A stretch of DNA of 59,283 bases from assembly GCA_016288005.1 (NCBI GenBank), contig JAEEXY010000010.1, positions 1-59,283 on the forward strand. The letters run 5' to 3'. Below are positions 24,897-33,008 of the stretch, one piece after another. This DNA comes from Lachnospiraceae bacterium. GTDB taxonomy: Bacteria; Bacillota; Clostridia; Lachnospirales; Lachnospiraceae. The notes under the pieces were generated by a model, which worked only from the letters and a program-made list of their open reading frames with translations, had not been told where the DNA came from and searched no databases. Positions within the stretch are counted from its first letter, which is position 1. The number at the start of each line of letters is the position of its first letter. The position numbers and the translations under genes were made by a program.

Positions 24897-26003
24897 TTAC
24901 ATATCGAGCACGTAGTCCGATATCGTTTCGGCGAGTTTTTTCTGGGTGATCTGCGAAGGATGGTAATCCGTTCCGTATCCATCCGCGGGATCCTGCGGCT
25001 TTAAGGGAAGCCAGAATATACGCTGGTCGCCCTCGGCGCGCAGCTCACTGACAGCCATCTCGGCCTCGGCATTCAGTCCGTCGCCCAAAACACCGAGCGC
25101 GCAGACGATCTTCGAGAGCGGATTTTTCTCCCTAACATGCTTGAGGAACTTTTTATACTCCGTGTAAAACAGCTTCCCGCGCTCCTTCTCCTCAGACTTG
25201 GAAAGCTTCGGTTTCCCGTCCGCGTCGACCGGGCGGCAGTAGCTGATATCGTTGGTCCCAAGCAGTATAACGATCAGATCGGGCTCCATCGCAAAATCAT
25301 ATTCGAAATCCTTCGGGCCGACATTTTTATCGATCCCGACGTTCGAGCAGCCCATCAAATCGTAATAGCCCGTGATGATATTGTCAAGATTTCTTTCGCC
25401 CGAATCGGTATATCCCGAGATAATGCCGGCGCCGGATTTTGATACCGTGCTGTAATCCGCGTTCAGCTTTTTCGCGGTAAGATAGGCCCAGGCCTTCATG
25501 TAGTTTTCCGTCGCGGTCGTAAAGGTCTCGCCGAGCTTACCCTCAACTCCGTAGCCGCAGGTGATGGAATCGCCGACAAATTCGACCTTGAGGCGCTTAT
25601 CCTCCGTCGGGATAAGTCCGACCGTGCTGCCGTCGTCCGCGGTCATGGTCCCGTACGCTTCGAGCTCGAGGATGCCCAGCGAAGAATTCGCGGACTCGGA
25701 GAGCTTGAGGATAGTGTAGGTATGCACTCCCGCGTCACGGATCTCCACTGCCATATTCTTATTGTCGAGGCGCTCGTCGAGTATCGGCGCGCCGTCCTTA
25801 AGCACTGTAACACGCGCATAGCCGTCATCCGTTCCGGGCGCGATCATATCGGCGCAGAGCAGTGCCCTGAAGCCGTCATTGCATATGAACTCGATGCCCG
25901 TTCCCGAATACGAGAGCCAGAGGCAGTCATTGTAAACGAAAGCCCTGCCGATAACCTTGACATTTCCGGTCCATTCGAGTGAATAAATATCGTTCGCCAG
26001 CAT
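24897..26003 (-). CDS. CE2-type SGNH acetylesterase
   Basis: A 368-residue esterase with the CE2 layout: an N-terminal jelly-roll (about 1-120, including WLSYSGTGIEF) and a C-terminal SGNH domain with GDSITCGYG for the nucleophilic Ser, LLGTND in block III and DYHPS with the catalytic His near the end. CE2 enzymes of rumen and gut Clostridia deacetylate xylo- and gluco-manno-oligosaccharides. No signal peptide is present, so it should act inside on imported acetylated sugars. GAGGGG precedes the ATG. Second gene of the long run that begins with the DUF2974 gene. Confidence 0.88.
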   Translation of the reverse strand: MLANDIYSLEWTGNVKVIGRAFVYNDCLWLSYSGTGIEFICNDGFRALLCADMIAPGTDDGYARVTVLKDGAPILDERLDNKNMAVEIRDAGVHTYTILKLSESANSSLGILELEAYGTMTADDGSTVGLIPTEDKRLKVEFVGDSITCGYGVEGKLGETFTTATENYMKAWAYLTAKKLNADYSTVSKSGAGIISGYTDSGERNLDNIITGYYDLMGCSNVGIDKNVGPKDFEYDFAMEPDLIVILLGTNDISYCRPVDADGKPKLSKSEEKERGKLFYTEYKKFLKHVREKNPLSKIVCALGVLGDGLNAEAEMAVSELRAEGDQRIFWLPLKPQDPADGYGTDYHPSQITQKKLAETISDYVLDM

Positions 26004-26053
26004 TATGATCCCCTCCTCATTATCTGTGGTCAGCCCGCAGCGCCGAATCTCCT

Positions 26054-27220
26054 TCAGACGCCGGCCGTCTTACGTGTTGACGACGCAAACAGCTTGCCCG
26101 TCGGCAGTGACTGCTTCAGCGACTGTTTAAATATCTTATATGCGGTGCGGAAAAGTACCTTTTTCTCTCCGTCGAGTTTGCTCATGGCCTTTATCATCGC
26201 AACCGTGCTCTTGCCTTTTGTCAGTTCGGAGAGCGTGGTGGCATCCGCCTTCGATATAACCTCATAAAAACCGTCGATCAGCTCTCCGCGCTGCTCGATC
26301 GACATCTCTGCAACCCACTGCTTTAAGGTCCTGTCGATAAGCTGGCTCGACTCGGTGGTACCGCCGTCTCCGACCGGCTCGCCTCTCCTGATCTCCCAGC
26401 TGTTGAGCTGATGCTGCATCAGCGCGTAATTCTTGCTGTGCACAACGTAGTAGGGTTCCTCGTGCGAGAGCAGCATCCCGACAACCGATGACTGCGGTAC
26501 GTAAGTTTTTGTCCTGGGAATGATGCCCTTCGGTCCGTCCTTTTCGAGGACCTCCTCGATGAATCCGGGCCCGTCCAGATTTCTGACGGCACAGATGCGG
26601 CGCTGTATCTTTTCCCTGCAGAAAAACGATGCGTACATCGCCAGGTTTCCGCCCTTCGAGTGGCCGCAGACATATATATTTGCCTTAGGGTATATCCCGG
26701 CAATGTCGGTAAGATATGCGACGGCATCCTTTTGCGACGGAAGCTCGCACATGAAGCCCATGTTGAAATCTTCCTTCCAGCCGACGATCGTGTTGTCCGT
26801 CCCCCTGAAGGTAACGACTGCATCTCCCGCCGGAAGTATGAATGTCATCGCGCAGAACTGTTTCTGCTCACCGGTATCTATCCTGTTGACAAAGCCGCAC
26901 ATCTGAAGCCCTGCGAACCTCTCGCTGTCCGCTATGAGCTCGGTAAGCCTGTCATCGCCCTTGAACATGTATTCCCGGTCCTGAGTTTCCTTCGCTGCCG
27001 CTTTCTTAGTCTTTTTCTGCTTTGAAGGCTGAACGACCTGCTCACGCATTTTCGCTATCGCATCGCCGAGAAGAACGGGACTGTGCGGATCTTCGGACAC
27101 CAGCCCGTCAAAAGGAAGATAAGAGATCGCGCAGAAAACTATATAGTCGGCCTCGCACATGCCCAGGTCGGAAAATCCGATATCGCCGCGCCATTCGAGA
27201 TAATCGTATATATCGCTCAT
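26054..27220 (-). CDS. Lipase-like DUF2974 (Mbeg1-like) protein
   Basis: A 388-residue cytosolic protein of the DUF2974 family. The opening IYDYLEWRGDIGF and the following NEVDxxI-like region are family traits. The middle has an alpha/beta-hydrolase elbow, VCGHSKGGNLAMYA, after a VTFRGTD oxyanion segment; the Gly-x-Ser-x-Gly resembles class 3 lipases. The substrate is unknown. A Lys-rich insertion lies around residues 65-78. The C-terminal 90 residues are helical and ordinary for the family. It follows a good promoter and AAAGGAG site and appears to head the run through CE2, CE4 and rnf. Confidence 0.85.
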   Translation of the reverse strand: MSDIYDYLEWRGDIGFSDLGMCEADYIVFCAISYLPFDGLVSEDPHSPVLLGDAIAKMREQVVQPSKQKKTKKAAAKETQDREYMFKGDDRLTELIADSERFAGLQMCGFVNRIDTGEQKQFCAMTFILPAGDAVVTFRGTDNTIVGWKEDFNMGFMCELPSQKDAVAYLTDIAGIYPKANIYVCGHSKGGNLAMYASFFCREKIQRRICAVRNLDGPGFIEEVLEKDGPKGIIPRTKTYVPQSSVVGMLLSHEEPYYVVHSKNYALMQHQLNSWEIRRGEPVGDGGTTESSQLIDRTLKQWVAEMSIEQRGELIDGFYEVISKADATTLSELTKGKSTVAMIKAMSKLDGEKKVLFRTAYKIFKQSLKQSLPTGKLFASSTRKTAGV

Positions 27221-27280
27221 TTATGCTCCTTTGCATCCTATGAGAAAAAAGCTGAATCGCCTATCGCGCAAATCAGAATT

Positions 27281-27309
27281 ATTATAAACTCAATTTCGGC
27301 ATTTGTCTA
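27281..27309 (-). promoter_or_regulatory. Promoter at the head of the DUF2974-CE2-CE4-rnf run
   Basis: Minus-strand TAGACA, 17 bases, consensus TATAAT, 60 bases before the DUF2974 start. It is the only near-consensus promoter I find between here and the metal ABC operon. Confidence 0.65.
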
Positions 27310-27325
27310 TTTGAAAAAGACGCGG

Positions 27326-27392
27326 GCAAGACAAGGGGACGGTTCTTCTGTCTGCGAATTGCGCAGACAGAAGAACCGTCCCCTTGTCTTGC
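27326..27392. repeat. Long perfect palindrome, copy 1 of a dispersed inverted-repeat element
   Basis: Two perfect 31-bp arms (27326-27356 and 27362-27392) around a 5-base loop AATTG. The arms contain GGGGACGGTTCTTCTGTC. A second copy with nearly the same arms lies at 29290-29354. Elements with this core recur, as far as I recall, in many Firmicute genomes as small non-coding repeats. It is located just after the carD stop and could also end its transcript. Confidence 0.9.
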
Positions 27393-27406
27393 CTTATATT
27401 ACCGGA

Positions 27407-27913
27407 TCATTTATGCTCGACCGCGTCGGTAATATACTCCTCAACGCGGCTCTTTTCAACGTTTAGCGGAAGGCTCAGCTCACTGTAAAGAGAGTTCTCC
27501 GCAAGATTGCAATAGCGTTCGTCTATGGCGGGGAGCTTTTTCCCGGCCGCAAAACGCGCCTGGCGGCGCCTGTATATCTCCTTGATGAGGCGCACCATCT
27601 GTACAACGTCGCAGCTCATGAGGGCTGCCTTATACGCCTCTTCCCTCTTACGCTCATCGGGTACGTCGAGAGGCTCGATCTCGGTGATCTTGCCTATGAG
27701 CGCCTTTGCTTCGTCGGGTGTGATGACCCTGCGCATAACCACACGCTTACCGTCTACGGGAGCAAATATCCGGTTGTTTCCGGACTTGCCGACGGGAGCG
27801 AGGGTATAATACAGTTTTTCTTTCGATACCCCTTCAATATCCAGGCTTCCGACCGCTTCCACGGTGCATACTCCGTCAGTTCCAAATACAACATAATCGC
27901 CTATGTCAAACAT
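27407..27913 (-). CDS. CarD family transcriptional regulator
   Basis: A 168-residue CarD/CdnL-like protein. The N-terminal 60 residues form the RNA-polymerase-interacting Tudor-like domain (MFDIGDYVVFGTDGVCTVEAV, with YYTLAP later), and the rest is helical with a basic patch IYRRRQARFAAGKKLP. Relatives bind the polymerase beta subunit and stabilise open complexes at many promoters. I choose the ATG at 27913, preceded by GGAGGAG, over a start 13 codons upstream. Divergently transcribed from nagA; no evidence of a linked target. Confidence 0.88.
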   Translation of the reverse strand: MFDIGDYVVFGTDGVCTVEAVGSLDIEGVSKEKLYYTLAPVGKSGNNRIFAPVDGKRVVMRRVITPDEAKALIGKITEIEPLDVPDERKREEAYKAALMSCDVVQMVRLIKEIYRRRQARFAAGKKLPAIDERYCNLAENSLYSELSLPLNVEKSRVEEYITDAVEHK

Positions 27914-27966
27914 GATGCTCCTCCTTCCCGTAAGCGCTAAAAACAGTCGCACATATCTCTACTGTA

Positions 27967-27975
27967 ATTATAGCA
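27967..27975 (-). promoter_or_regulatory. Extended -10 promoter of carD
   Basis: Minus-strand TGCTATAAT, an extended -10 with consensus hexamer, 54 bases before the carD ATG. No good -35 is present, which is normal for extended -10 promoters. Confidence 0.55.
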
Positions 27976-28042
27976 CACTTTTTGTCCAATTTCCCCACAA
28001 AAATTGAACAAAGTTCTGTTCCGTTTTTTGGTAATTTTTCCT

Positions 28043-28071
28043 TTGTCATTATCGGGTACGTATAGTAAAAT
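28043..28071 (+). promoter_or_regulatory. Promoter of nagA
   Basis: TTGTCA, 17 bases, TAAAAT, 38 bases before the nagA ATG. It is back-to-back with the carD promoter. Confidence 0.6.
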
Positions 28072-28109
28072 TGACTTATCAAAAACAGAGGGGATGGTGA
28101 GTAACACCT

Positions 28110-29264
28110 ATGATCATAAAAAATGCCAGGGTTTTCCTGAACGGAACCTTCCGCAAGGCATCTTTCAGGGTTACTGACGGCAAATTTGCCGAGATTTCGG
28201 AAGGGACCGAAGAACTTACGCCCGCTCCGGGCGAACCGGTCGAAGACTACACAGGGAATAAGATAATTCCCGGACTTTTCGATATTCACACTCATGGCTG
28301 CCTGGGCTATGATTTCACTGTTTCTTCGGCCGAAGAAGATGTAAAGATGCTCCGTCATTACGCAGCGCACGGCGTAACGAGCGTTCTTGCCACCACCATG
28401 ACAAACGCTCCGGACATATACCGCCGCGCCTGCTCGCAGATCGGACAGCTCGCGGGCACGGTCAAAGACGCTTTTCCCGCAAAGATCCGCGGCATCAACG
28501 CCGAAGGTCCTTTTCTTTCACTCGAGAAAAAGGGAGCACATGATCCGCAGTATATCACAGCTCCCGACGAAGCCTATTTCAATGAACTCAATACGCTTTC
28601 CGGCGGGATCATAAGGCTTATCACGATCGCTCCCGAGCAGGATAACGCGATCGAATTCATAAAGAAGCACACCGCGGGCAACGCTTCTGACAAAAGCTCC
28701 GCGCTCTATGTGTCGGTCGGCCATTCCGACTGCGATTACGATACTGCCATGAAAGCCTTTAACGCAGGAGCCGATCATGTAACGCATCTGTACAACGCCA
28801 TGAACGGGCTCCATCACAGAAAGCCCGGCATCCCCGGCGCGGCCGCGGACGCAAAAGCCTGGGTCGAGCTGATCTGCGACGGTCTGCACGTGCATGAATC
28901 GGTCCTCCGCCACGCTTTTAAGGCTTATCCCGGCAGAGTCGTACTTATCTCGGATTCTATCGCTCCTTCAGGTCTTCCCGACGGGCAGTATTCATCCGGA
29001 GGGCTCCCGGTATTCCTGAAAAACGGCGAGATCCGTCTCGAGGACGGCACGCTCGCAGGCTCCGGCATTACGCTCTTCGAAGGACTGAAGCGCTGCGTAA
29101 AGGACTTCGGCATTCCCGAGGAAGAAGCGATCCTTGCCGCCACCTATAACGCTGCCGCTTCGGTAGGTCTTGAAGGCAGATGCGGAAGCATTGCCGTAGG
29201 CCTCGATGCGGATTACGTCGTGATCGATGACGACTACAAATTACTTTCGGTGCATATCGCATAA
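28110..29264 (+). CDS. nagA: N-acetylglucosamine-6-phosphate deacetylase
   Basis: A 384-residue amidohydrolase that removes acetate from GlcNAc-6-phosphate in amino-sugar use and wall recycling. The metal site motif is FDIHTHG near residue 60; the following NAEGPFLSLEKKGAHDPQ, SVGHSDCDYDTA with the metal His, HLYNAMNGLHHRKPG and the catalytic Asp in VLISDSIAPSGLPDG are all present. Length is typical. There is no nagB or sugar transporter beside it, so amino-sugar uptake must be encoded elsewhere. It has its own promoter; GGTGAG lies ahead of the ATG. Confidence 0.96.
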   Translation: MIIKNARVFLNGTFRKASFRVTDGKFAEISEGTEELTPAPGEPVEDYTGNKIIPGLFDIHTHGCLGYDFTVSSAEEDVKMLRHYAAHGVTSVLATTMTNAPDIYRRACSQIGQLAGTVKDAFPAKIRGINAEGPFLSLEKKGAHDPQYITAPDEAYFNELNTLSGGIIRLITIAPEQDNAIEFIKKHTAGNASDKSSALYVSVGHSDCDYDTAMKAFNAGADHVTHLYNAMNGLHHRKPGIPGAAADAKAWVELICDGLHVHESVLRHAFKAYPGRVVLISDSIAPSGLPDGQYSSGGLPVFLKNGEIRLEDGTLAGSGITLFEGLKRCVKDFGIPEEEAILAATYNAAASVGLEGRCGSIAVGLDADYVVIDDDYKLLSVHIA

Positions 29265-29271
29265 TACCGAA

Positions 29272-29298
29272 ACAGATATGACAGACATGACAGACATG
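29272..29298. repeat. Three tandem 9-mers after nagA
   Basis: ACAGATATG followed by two exact ACAGACATG units just after the nagA stop; the third unit is also the outer end of the palindrome at 29290. Confidence 0.85.
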
Positions 29299-29354
29299 GG
29301 GACGGTTCTTTCGTCTGCGCAATTCGCAGACGAAAGAACCGTCTCCATGTCTGT
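29290..29354. repeat. Long palindrome, copy 2 of the dispersed inverted-repeat element
   Basis: Two 30-bp arms (29290-29319 and 29325-29354) with a single G-T mismatch, around the loop CAATT, which is the reverse complement of the loop of copy 1 at 27326. The arms share the GGGGACGGTTCTT core with copy 1 but differ in the flank (CGTCTGCG for CTGTCTGCG, and an ACAGACAT end). It sits between the convergent ends of nagA and aspS and probably acts as a two-way terminator. Confidence 0.9.
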
Positions 29355-29364
29355 ATTAATTTCT

Positions 29365-31125
29365 TTATTTCTCAGGTTTAATAACAGCGATATTGGCCTC
29401 GCGCAGCTGCTTCTCGCTGACAGGTGTCGGCGCGCCGCACATCATATCCTGTGCCTTGCTGTTCATCGGGAAAGCGATGACCTCGCGGATCGAATCGGTA
29501 CCGCACAGAAGCATTACCATACGGTCTACGCCGGGAGCGATGCCTGCATGAGGCGGTGCTCCGTAGCAGAATGCGTTGTACATGGCGGGGAACTTGGCCT
29601 TAACGTCGTCCTCGCCCATGCCTACGATCTCAAATGCCTTTACCATGATCTCGGGATCGTGGTTGCGGACAGCGCCGGATGAAAGCTCTACGCCGTTGCA
29701 TACAAGGTCGTACTGATAAGCGTAAATATCGAGAGGATCTTTCTCGCACAGAGCCTGCAGGCCGCCCTGAGGCATCGAAAAAGGATTATGGCAGAACTCG
29801 AGCTCGCCCGACTCCTCGCCGATCTCGTACATAGGGAAATCAACGATCCAGCAGAACGAATACTGTTCCTTGTCGAAGATCGCGGGGATCTTCTGTCCGA
29901 AGAGCTTGCGCATCGCGCCGGCTGTCTTGAAGCAGTCGGTCTTTTTGGTATTGGCCGCAACCGCGACGAAATCGCCGGGAACAAGAGAAAGCGCGGAAAT
30001 GATCGCCGCCTTCTTCTCCTGCAGGAACTTCGAGATACCGCCCACGAACTCGCCGTTCTCGTCGAGTCTGAACCAGTAAACCTTATTTGCGGTCTGAACC
30101 TCTACCTCGGCGCAGGTCGCATCGATGAACTTACGTGTCTCGCCGAAATTATTGATGACAAATGCCTTGATGAATGCGCCCTTGAAAGGCTCAAAGCCGC
30201 AGTCTTCAAGAATGAAAGCGTCCTTTAACTCGCCCTTGATACGAAGATCGGGCTTATCGGAACCGAAACGCTCGAGCGCGTCGTTGTAGCTGATGCGCGA
30301 GAACGGAGCGCGGGATGCGCGGCTGTAGGTGCCGAATTTCTCGAATACGGGAGGAAGCACGTCCTCAAGTACCGCGAAAACATCCTCCTGCGAAGCAAAG
30401 GCCATCTCCATATCGAGCTGGTAGAACTCTCCGGGCGAACGGTCGGCTCTTGCGTCCTCATCGCGGAAGCAGGGAGCGATCTGGAAATAACGGTCAAAGC
30501 CGGAGGTCATCAGCAGCTGCTTGAACTGCTGGGGTGCCTGGGGCAGCGCATAGAAGCATCCGGGGTAATTACGCGAAGGAACCAGATAGTCTCTGGCACC
30601 CTCGGGCGAGGATGCGGTAAGTATAGGTGTCGTGATCTCAAGGAAACCGTGGTCGTTCATGCTCCTGCGCAGCTCGGATACGATCTGCGAACGCAGAACG
30701 ATCTTGGACTTAACCTCGGGATTGCGCAGATCGAGGTAACGGTACTTGAGCCTGGTATTCTCATCTGCCTCCTTCGAGCGGTTGATCTCGAAAGGCAGCT
30801 CATTGTAAATACATTTGCCGAGTACATTGATCTGCTCGGGAACAACCTCGATCTCGCCTGTGGGCAGGTTCGGGTTCTTGCTCGAACGCTCACGAACGGT
30901 GCCTGTCACCTGGATCGTGGATTCGCAGTTGAGCGCGTCAACGATCGCCATCATCTCCTCGGTCTCGATAACGATCTGAGTGGTTCCGTAAAAGTCGCGC
31001 AGAACAAGGAATCCCAGGTTCTTGCTGACCTTACGCATGTTCTCGTACCAGCCTGCGAGCGTAACCTTCTCGCCTATGTTTGCAGGTCTGAGTTCATTAC
31101 AGTTATGTGTTCTGGACTGTGTCAT
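29365..31125 (-). CDS. aspS: Aspartyl-tRNA synthetase
   Basis: A 586-residue bacterial-type class II synthetase. It has the N-terminal OB-fold anticodon domain (VTLAGWYENMRKVSKNLGFLVLRD), class II motif 2 in FRDEDARADRSPGEFYQLDMEM, the bacterial GAD insertion domain in the middle, and motif 3 in GIAPGVDRMVMLLCG. Length matches the bacterial discriminating or non-discriminating type; which of these cannot be told, and it depends on whether GatCAB is present elsewhere. GGAGGAAGAG precedes the ATG. It has its own near-consensus promoter and a GC-rich hairpin in the short leader. Confidence 0.97.
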   Translation of the reverse strand: MTQSRTHNCNELRPANIGEKVTLAGWYENMRKVSKNLGFLVLRDFYGTTQIVIETEEMMAIVDALNCESTIQVTGTVRERSSKNPNLPTGEIEVVPEQINVLGKCIYNELPFEINRSKEADENTRLKYRYLDLRNPEVKSKIVLRSQIVSELRRSMNDHGFLEITTPILTASSPEGARDYLVPSRNYPGCFYALPQAPQQFKQLLMTSGFDRYFQIAPCFRDEDARADRSPGEFYQLDMEMAFASQEDVFAVLEDVLPPVFEKFGTYSRASRAPFSRISYNDALERFGSDKPDLRIKGELKDAFILEDCGFEPFKGAFIKAFVINNFGETRKFIDATCAEVEVQTANKVYWFRLDENGEFVGGISKFLQEKKAAIISALSLVPGDFVAVAANTKKTDCFKTAGAMRKLFGQKIPAIFDKEQYSFCWIVDFPMYEIGEESGELEFCHNPFSMPQGGLQALCEKDPLDIYAYQYDLVCNGVELSSGAVRNHDPEIMVKAFEIVGMGEDDVKAKFPAMYNAFCYGAPPHAGIAPGVDRMVMLLCGTDSIREVIAFPMNSKAQDMMCGAPTPVSEKQLREANIAVIKPEK

Positions 31126-31151
31126 CTCTTCCTCCTGAATGTCTCACTTTT

Positions 31152-31183
31152 CGAAGAAAGCAGGGGGCAATTACTCCCCCTGC
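31152..31183 (-). terminator. Hairpin in the aspS leader, terminator-like
   Basis: A perfect 8-bp stem GCAGGGGG/CCCCCTGC (31160-31167 with 31176-31183) followed on the minus strand by TTTCTTCG. It is downstream of the aspS promoter and upstream of the aspS ATG, so it is either a leaky terminator of the FecR gene or an attenuator/stability element in the aspS leader. Confidence 0.6.
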
Positions 31184-31197
31184 CGTAATCTGCGTTG

Positions 31198-31226
31198 ATT
31201 TTAGCACTCACGCATATTCATGTCAA
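31198..31226 (-). promoter_or_regulatory. Promoter of aspS
   Basis: Minus-strand consensus TTGACA, 17 bases, TAAAAT, in the gap between the FecR-domain gene and aspS. The best promoter match in the window. Confidence 0.75.
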
Positions 31227-31242
31227 CAACCTTCGGCGCCGG

Positions 31243-32985
31243 TTAAGGGTTGCCTACCACCACGATGAAGGGTGACGCGCCCTGAACGCCCGGAGCCAGC
31301 CATACACCCTTTTTCAGAGTGGCTTTGTTGCCGACCGCGTTGTACATATACTCTTCCGAGCCGCCGAGTCCGCCGTTTACCGAATCCCAGTCGACCTTAT
31401 CGACATATCTGGCATATCCTGTGCCCGAAACCTTTGAGTCGTACAGGCTGCCCGCCGCGCTGAGCTTAGTCATCGTCGCGTCGTATTTATAGCTGCCCTT
31501 TCCGTCGGCAGCGAGCTTTATCCAGCGCCCGTTGTAGAACAGGCTGCCCGAGGTGAAAATGTCGACCGAATCGCCGCTCACATAATATACGGGTATGCCC
31601 ATTTTGTCCGTATTGAAGATGTATCCCTCAAATCCGTTCTCATCGTAAGGGATCCAGCCATATATCGGCTCTTTGTCGCCCATATAATACCAGTCGGGAT
31701 AATCACTCGGATAATCGCCGACATCCCCCTCTTCTTCCTCGTAACTCTTGTAGCCGGTGATGCCCCAGTATTTGCCGATATATACCGCGCTGTCGGTCTT
31801 TGTCACATTCGGTATGGTGGCCTTGCCTTCTAGCTGGCCGCCTATCGTATATACAACCTCCGACGCTGCCGTATCTCCGGTATCATCGCCGTTGCCGGTC
31901 TTTCCGGTATCATCGCCGTTGCCGGTCTTTCCGGTATCGATCGATACGGGTCCGTCCGCGCCCTTAAGCTTTGTGACATCGATGCCCGTGAACTTGAACG
32001 CGCTGACGTCCGCAGTCTTTTTCGAGGAAGTCTTGCCCTTTGCGGAGGACTTGACCTTCATGCCCTCTCCGGCTTTGAGCTTAACGGTCTGGGTCTTTCC
32101 CTTTTTATCGGTGTAGGTCACTTCGGCCTTGCCCTCAAGTACATAGTTTACCGTAGTGACGGCCTTGGTCTTTTTGTCGATCGTGCTCTTGACCGCAACG
32201 ACCGTGCCTCTGATCGCCATACTCGTATTGGGAGTGACGATGTTGAGGCTCTCGCCTTCTCCGAGATGCTTCTGTACCTCGGCTATCATCTCGCCCTTTA
32301 CGAGGACAACCTTCGACCTGCTGAACCATCCCTTTGACACAACGGCCTCGGTGCCCGAAGCCATATATACGAACTCTTCGTCGTCCATGCACAGGCGCAT
32401 GAGACCCTTTGACGCGACGGTCAGATAGTCGTCGTTCTTTAGCTTCATGTCCTTTGCCGCAGTCAGGGTCTTAGCCTTTTTCTGGGACTTGTCGCTGCGA
32501 GAAACCGTATTCTTGTCACCCTTGCACTCATAGATCGTAATGTCCTTGAACGAGCCTGTCGAAGAAAGCGTATCGCCGTATGCCTCGGGGCCTTCCGCCT
32601 CCGCGTTTACAACGACGGTACACTCGTAGGACTTGCTGCCGAGTGTCGCGGTGATCGTGGTCACGCCCTCTTTGACACCGGTTATCACGCCCTGATACTT
32701 TTTGCTCCCGGCCTTGACCGTCGCAACGGCCTTATTGGAACTCGTCCAGGTAAAATCCTTTTTCGAGCCGCTGACCGAGATCGTGTAGCTCTGTCCGGGC
32801 GCGATGACCAGCTTCTTGATGTTGAGCTTGACCGCCGCCTCGACCTCAACCGTGCCGGGGATGCCCGGTACGTACGAAACCTCCGGCACACAGAGGATAA
32901 ATGCGAGAATGAGAGCGATCAGGGCTCCCGCCTTCGCAGTTATGCTCCTGCCGAAAAACCGTGTGCTGCGCTGCTTATATTCCAT
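31243..32985 (-). CDS. Exported FecR-domain surface protein with Ig-like module
   Basis: A 580-residue protein with an N-terminal export/anchor helix (about 20-40), a Big2-like Ig module (about 50-125, with the WTSSNKAVATV core), then a FecR-like beta region (about 195-320; VASKGLMRLCMDDEEFVYM, VVVLVKGEMIAEV-type strands and TPNTSMAIRGT). A Gly/Asp/Thr linker with exact 9-residue repeats (KTGNGDDTG) leads to a C-terminal Tyr/Trp-rich domain of unknown type. FecR modules here are structural, not tied to iron signalling; no sigma factor is nearby. The start at 32985 has GGAGG nine bases upstream. It follows the sugar permease gene by 23 bases. Confidence 0.75.
   Translation of the reverse strand: MEYKQRSTRFFGRSITAKAGALIALILAFILCVPEVSYVPGIPGTVEVEAAVKLNIKKLVIAPGQSYTISVSGSKKDFTWTSSNKAVATVKAGSKKYQGVITGVKEGVTTITATLGSKSYECTVVVNAEAEGPEAYGDTLSSTGSFKDITIYECKGDKNTVSRSDKSQKKAKTLTAAKDMKLKNDDYLTVASKGLMRLCMDDEEFVYMASGTEAVVSKGWFSRSKVVLVKGEMIAEVQKHLGEGESLNIVTPNTSMAIRGTVVAVKSTIDKKTKAVTTVNYVLEGKAEVTYTDKKGKTQTVKLKAGEGMKVKSSAKGKTSSKKTADVSAFKFTGIDVTKLKGADGPVSIDTGKTGNGDDTGKTGNGDDTGDTAASEVVYTIGGQLEGKATIPNVTKTDSAVYIGKYWGITGYKSYEEEEGDVGDYPSDYPDWYYMGDKEPIYGWIPYDENGFEGYIFNTDKMGIPVYYVSGDSVDIFTSGSLFYNGRWIKLAADGKGSYKYDATMTKLSAAGSLYDSKVSGTGYARYVDKVDWDSVNGGLGGSEEYMYNAVGNKATLKKGVWLAPGVQGASPFIVVVGNP
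31877..31940. repeat. 27-bp tandem repeat inside the FecR-domain gene
   Basis: Two exact 27-bp units (31877-31903 and 31904-31930) and the first part of a third, encoding the 9-residue linker repeat. Exact nucleotide identity suggests recent slippage; copy number may vary between strains. Confidence 0.9.
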
Positions 32986-33008
32986 ATCTTTGCGCCTCCT
33001 CGCGCCTG

